A stretch of 44,576 bases of DNA from Gammaproteobacteria bacterium (GTDB lineage: Bacteria > Pseudomonadota > Gammaproteobacteria > Steroidobacterales > Woeseiaceae), in NCBI GenBank assembly GCA_029862045.1, contig JAOTYE010000027.1, positions 1-44,576 of the forward strand, written 5' to 3'. The position numbers and the translations under genes are program-made. How positions within the stretch are numbered: the stretch's first letter is position 1; the number at the start of each line of letters is the position of its first letter. Below are positions 42,144 through 44,576 of the stretch, piece by piece. The notes under the pieces were generated by a model, which saw only the letters and a program-made list of their open reading frames with translations, was not told the origin of the DNA and did not search any database.

Positions 42144-42841
42144 TGCCGGCAGCACGTCGACAACGACGGGGTCCGCATGTTGTTGTTGCGTGCATCGCAC
42201 TGGCGATCGCGGCCTGTGGCTCGGGATCTGGATACTACGCCGAGCCTGACACACACATCGTACGCCGCGGCGAAACACTGTTTTCGATCGCGTGGCGTTA
42301 CGGCAAGGACCCAATCGATGTGGCACGCTGGAACAGACTTGGTGATGGTTCGCTGATCCACCCAGGTCAGGTGATCCGTTTGTCGCCGCCGTCAGGAATG
42401 ACGTCGCGTTCGACAAAAACCAGCCGGCGTCCAACGCCGCAGACATTGCCCAAAGTCCCGACGCAGCCACCGCCGCCCTGGACATGGCCGACCAGGGGCA
42501 CGATAAACGTCGAATTCGGCGGGAAACCGGGTACCGGAACCGGTGTGCTGATAAACGGCAAAACCGGTCAGGCTATCAATGCTGCGGCATCGGGGCGCGT
42601 TGTGTATGCCGGCAGTGGACTGATCGGCTACGGTCAGCTTATTATTCTGAAACATAACGACACCTACCTGAGTGCCTACGGGTACAACGCGTCGTTGCTG
42701 GTGAAAGAAGGCGAGACAATAAAGAAAGGCCAGCGCATAGCGACCATGGGTGAGGGGCCGGAACGCAAGGCGCGATTGCATTTTGAAATCAGGCGCAATG
42801 GCAAGCCGGTTAACCCGCGACAGTATCTGTCGGCGAGATAA
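42143..42841 (+). CDS. nlpD: Lipoprotein NlpD, LysM and degenerate M23 domain
   Basis: Outer-membrane lipoprotein that activates the AmiC amidase for septum splitting. 232 residues. Lipobox IAAC with lipidated Cys25; LysM peptidoglycan-binding domain at about 37-80; Pro-rich linker at about 98-113; LytM/M23 domain at about 115-230. The M23 zinc site is broken: the HxxxD motif is replaced by GTGVLIN and the first His of HxH is Arg211, leaving only His213. This is expected for an activator and not a peptidase. The start is fixed by TGATG overlap and the lipoprotein signal. In E. coli a main rpoS promoter lies inside nlpD. Confidence 0.93.
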   Translation: MPAARRQRRGPHVVVACIALAIAACGSGSGYYAEPDTHIVRRGETLFSIAWRYGKDPIDVARWNRLGDGSLIHPGQVIRLSPPSGMTSRSTKTSRRPTPQTLPKVPTQPPPPWTWPTRGTINVEFGGKPGTGTGVLINGKTGQAINAAASGRVVYAGSGLIGYGQLIILKHNDTYLSAYGYNASLLVKEGETIKKGQRIATMGEGPERKARLHFEIRRNGKPVNPRQYLSAR

Positions 42842-42895
42842 CGCGACTCAAGTCTGGATTCACTGCATCGCTCCCGGCGACACAGTGGGGGTTCT

Positions 42896-43756
42896 GTGGG
42901 GCAGAGTCAAAAACTAAAGGTCGCGGTGAAGTCGCGCGATCCGACGCGACTGTATCTCAGCGAGATTGGAATCTCGCCGCTTTTGACTGCGGACGAGGAA
43001 AAGCACTTTGCGCGACGCGCTCGGCAGGGTGACGAGTCTGCGCGCCAGCGCATGATCGAAAGCAACCTGCGCCTGGTTGTCAAGATCGCCCGGCGCTATC
43101 TCAATCGTGGTCTGCCACTGTTGGACCTGATCGAGGAGGGCAATCTCGGCCTGATCCACGCTGTCAAGAAGTTCGATCCCGAGCGTGGCTTTCGTTTTTC
43201 AACCTATGCAACCTGGTGGATTCGACAAACGATTGAACGCGCAATCATGAATCAGTCCGGTACGGTTCGATTGCCTATTCACATCATCAAGGACATTAAC
43301 TCGTGCTTGCGTGCTGCAAGGCGCATGCGACAGCAGCGGGACAATGAGCCGACGGCCGTCGACATCGCGGAATATCTCGATCGTGATGTCGCCGACGTCG
43401 AGCGTCTGTTGTCACTGCACAATCGTGTGACGATTCGCGCGGGAACTTCGGATGCAGGCTACAGTCCCGTCGACAGGCTCAAGGCCAGGCGAGATGCCGA
43501 TCCTTCGCGTTGCGCGCAAAAAGACTACGCACATGACATCGTGGATCACTGGGTTTGCGAGTTGGGTGAAAAGCAGCGCGCCGTGGTTGAGAGGCGTTTT
43601 GGTCTGCACGGGCATCGACGCTCGACGCTCGAGCAAATCGGCGAAGAAATCGGTGTCACTCGTGAGCGAGTGCGACAGATTCAACTCGACGCACTGAAAA
43701 ACCTGCGCGCCATGATGGAGAGTAATGGCATCTCCGGGGATGTCATTCTGGATTGA
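42896..43756 (+). CDS. rpoS: RNA polymerase sigma factor RpoS, short N-terminus
   Basis: Stationary-phase and general stress sigma factor. 286 residues against 330 in E. coli. Regions 1.2 to 4.2 are complete: [17 protein letters not shown], the region 2 core [15 protein letters not shown] and [27 protein letters not shown] (region 2.4), and the 4.2 helix-turn-helix [11 protein letters not shown]. The acidic N-terminal extension of about 45 residues (region 1.1) is missing; no in-frame start upstream restores it. Lys132 corresponds to E. coli Lys173, used for RssB-directed turnover. GTG start with GGGGG upstream. Context surE-pcm-nlpD confirms identity. Confidence 0.93.
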   Translation: MGQSQKLKVAVKSRDPTRLYLSEIGISPLLTADEEKHFARRARQGDESARQRMIESNLRLVVKIARRYLNRGLPLLDLIEEGNLGLIHAVKKFDPERGFRFSTYATWWIRQTIERAIMNQSGTVRLPIHIIKDINSCLRAARRMRQQRDNEPTAVDIAEYLDRDVADVERLLSLHNRVTIRAGTSDAGYSPVDRLKARRDADPSRCAQKDYAHDIVDHWVCELGEKQRAVVERRFGLHGHRRSTLEQIGEEIGVTRERVRQIQLDALKNLRAMMESNGISGDVILD

Positions 43757-43766
43757 TGGTTTATCT

Positions 43767-43790
43767 GTAGGAACTCGCCTTGCGGGCGAC
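43767..43790 (+). repeat. REP-like palindrome downstream of rpoS
   Basis: A GTAG head (43767-43770), a four-base step, and a hairpin TCGCC (43775-43779) with GGCGA (43785-43789) over a five-base loop. GTAG/GTGG heads followed by such a stem are the hallmark of REP elements spread by RAYT transposases. It is followed by ATTTTTC, so it may also end rpoS transcription. Only this one copy was found in the window. Confidence 0.55.
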
Positions 43791-43810
43791 ATTTTTCAGT
43801 CAATGACTTG

Positions 43811-43837
43811 ATGTCTGCTTTCGCCGAAAGCGGTCAT
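43811..43837. repeat. Perfectly spaced short hairpin downstream of rpoS
   Basis: 43811-43822 pairs with 43826-43837 at 11 of 12 positions (one G-U) around a three-base loop. A degenerate, partly similar unit recurs at about 43868-43897; both end in TTCAAA. It looks like a small intergenic repeat. Function unknown; no T-tract. Confidence 0.5.
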
Positions 43838-43957
43838 TCAAACATCGCGGAAATCGCCAATATGACGGGCAGCTTTCGGCCAGAACCAGCCGTTCAAAGG
43901 GTGCTAATTGGGTCTTTCGTTTTGTTGGCCCTGCAATTCGCTCATTCTTGTCTGCGA

Positions 43958-44500
43958 CTAGAGCAAGAAAGGCACGAAAAGGCGTGTCCGCCGCATGTAG
44001 TCTCGGTACTCATCTCCGAATCGATCTAAGTTCTCTGTCTCTTCCACTTTGGCAGTCACGATCAGGGCCAGTGTAGCTACACCGGCTAGAGTAAGCGTGA
44101 TTTCCGTAACCGATTTCAGAAGCGCGCCCCAAGCTAGGAACAGCAGCGAGGAATACATGGGATGTCGGATGTATCGGTAGATTCCGGTCGTGACGAGCAT
44201 TTCCGTATTTTCCCATTCGAACACCGGCGATTGGTCGGAGGGCGCTACGGACTTCCCCACGCGGCGTAGAAGGACAACTCCCCATACAACCAGGATTATG
44301 GATTGCGCAAGAAGTAGCGAGACTGTTTGTTGTATCCCTATAGGATACGCAAACCAGTGCCGGGCATTGATGATGAGCAGTGCGAAGATAGCCTCGAAGG
44401 CGAAAAAGCGCGGGAATCCGTGTGACCGAGGCTTGCTAAGCGACGCCCTCGAAACCCAAGCGATCGCAACAGATCCTAAGATGAAGACGACAATGGGCAT
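43958..44500 (-). CDS. Isoprenylcysteine carboxyl methyltransferase-like membrane protein
   Basis: 180 residues with four to five membrane helices and the ICMT/PEMT-type signature near the C-terminus: GIYRYIRHPMYSSLL (about 107-121), then VEETENLDRFGDEYRDYMRRT. These residues bind SAM and the headgroup in the family. Bacterial members methylate unknown lipids or small molecules, so no substrate is claimed. A GTG one codon upstream is an alternative start. Sampled stretches are only 45-55% GC, lower than the core genes, which hints at a different history. It converges with rpoS. The 76 bases beyond it show nothing recognisable. Confidence 0.85.
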   Translation of the reverse strand: MPIVVFILGSVAIAWVSRASLSKPRSHGFPRFFAFEAIFALLIINARHWFAYPIGIQQTVSLLLAQSIILVVWGVVLLRRVGKSVAPSDQSPVFEWENTEMLVTTGIYRYIRHPMYSSLLFLAWGALLKSVTEITLTLAGVATLALIVTAKVEETENLDRFGDEYRDYMRRTRLFVPFLL

Positions 44501-44576
44501 CACAACCCCACAACAACCACCGAGTCTATGGCCATAACTGTTCGCTATTCTTCATCTGAGCCCCAAATTATGTACT

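Noticed and set aside
42143..42841. Active M23 peptidase
   Set aside because: Three of the four zinc-site residues are missing; the rpoS neighbour and lipobox identify NlpD.
43808..44029. Possible 73-codon gene after rpoS on the plus strand
   Set aside because: It is built over the hairpin repeats, overlaps the end of the minus-strand methyltransferase, and has no ribosome site or similarity.

Overview
The window is a dense, moderately GC-rich stretch of a gammaproteobacterial chromosome. Gene content and order (map/rpsB-tsf-pyrH-frr-uppS-cdsA-rseP-bamA-skp-lpxD-fabZ-lpxA-lpxB-rnhB-dnaE-accA-tilS-pyrG-kdsA-eno-ftsB-truD, then surE-pcm-yqaA-nlpD-rpoS) match the conserved core of Gammaproteobacteria. 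A GTP-type PEP carboxykinase, kdsA between pyrG and eno, and yqaA between pcm and nlpD point to the Xanthomonadales/Pseudomonas side or an early-branching marine lineage rather than enterics. The sequence alone does not give a genus. There is no tRNA, rRNA, CRISPR array, prophage or intact insertion sequence.

Layout. 1-8.4 kb: a SAM methyltransferase, a class III cyclase fused to an FHA domain, pckG (minus strand), then yoaA-tsaB, an outer-membrane porin and dsbB. 8.5-14.4 kb, minus strand: the lysine/nitrogen block dapE, yffB-like, dapD, glnD, then map. 14.4-34.1 kb, plus strand: translation (rpsB, tsf, pyrH, frr), isoprenoid carrier and phospholipid synthesis (uppS, cdsA), envelope assembly (rseP, bamA, skp), lipid A and fatty acid genes (lpxD, fabZ, lpxA, lpxB), rnhB, dnaE, accA, tilS. 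34.2-39.4 kb: pyrG, kdsA, eno, ftsB, truD. 39.5-43.8 kb: an Smr gene (minus), then surE, pcm, yqaA, nlpD, rpoS. The right edge holds an isoprenylcysteine-methyltransferase-like membrane gene (minus).

Many plus-strand genes overlap by ATGA/GTGA or TGATG (yoaA-tsaB, uppS-cdsA, lpxD-fabZ-lpxA, rnhB-dnaE, accA-tilS, pyrG-kdsA-eno, yqaA-nlpD), which indicates translationally coupled operons. No gene-free stretch exceeds about 210 bases. The longest gaps are the tilS-pyrG gap (a strong hairpin), the map-rpsB gap (promoter and S2 leader), the rpoS 3' region (small palindromes) and the pckG-yoaA gap (a pckG promoter).

Most notable points: (1) ribosomal protein S2 carries a C-terminal tail of about 180 residues made of EAKPA repeats and a histone-H1-like AKK tail. 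(2) Three convergent gene junctions hold the same short intergenic element: a conserved core between arms that differ in sequence at each locus but stay self-complementary. (3) dxr and ispD-ispF are missing from exactly the places they normally occupy, which suggests a non-MEP route to isoprenoids. (4) A stable hairpin with a T-rich tail ends 20 bases before the pyrG start. (5) LpxA has methionine at the acyl-chain ruler position, predicting C10 lipid A acyl chains.
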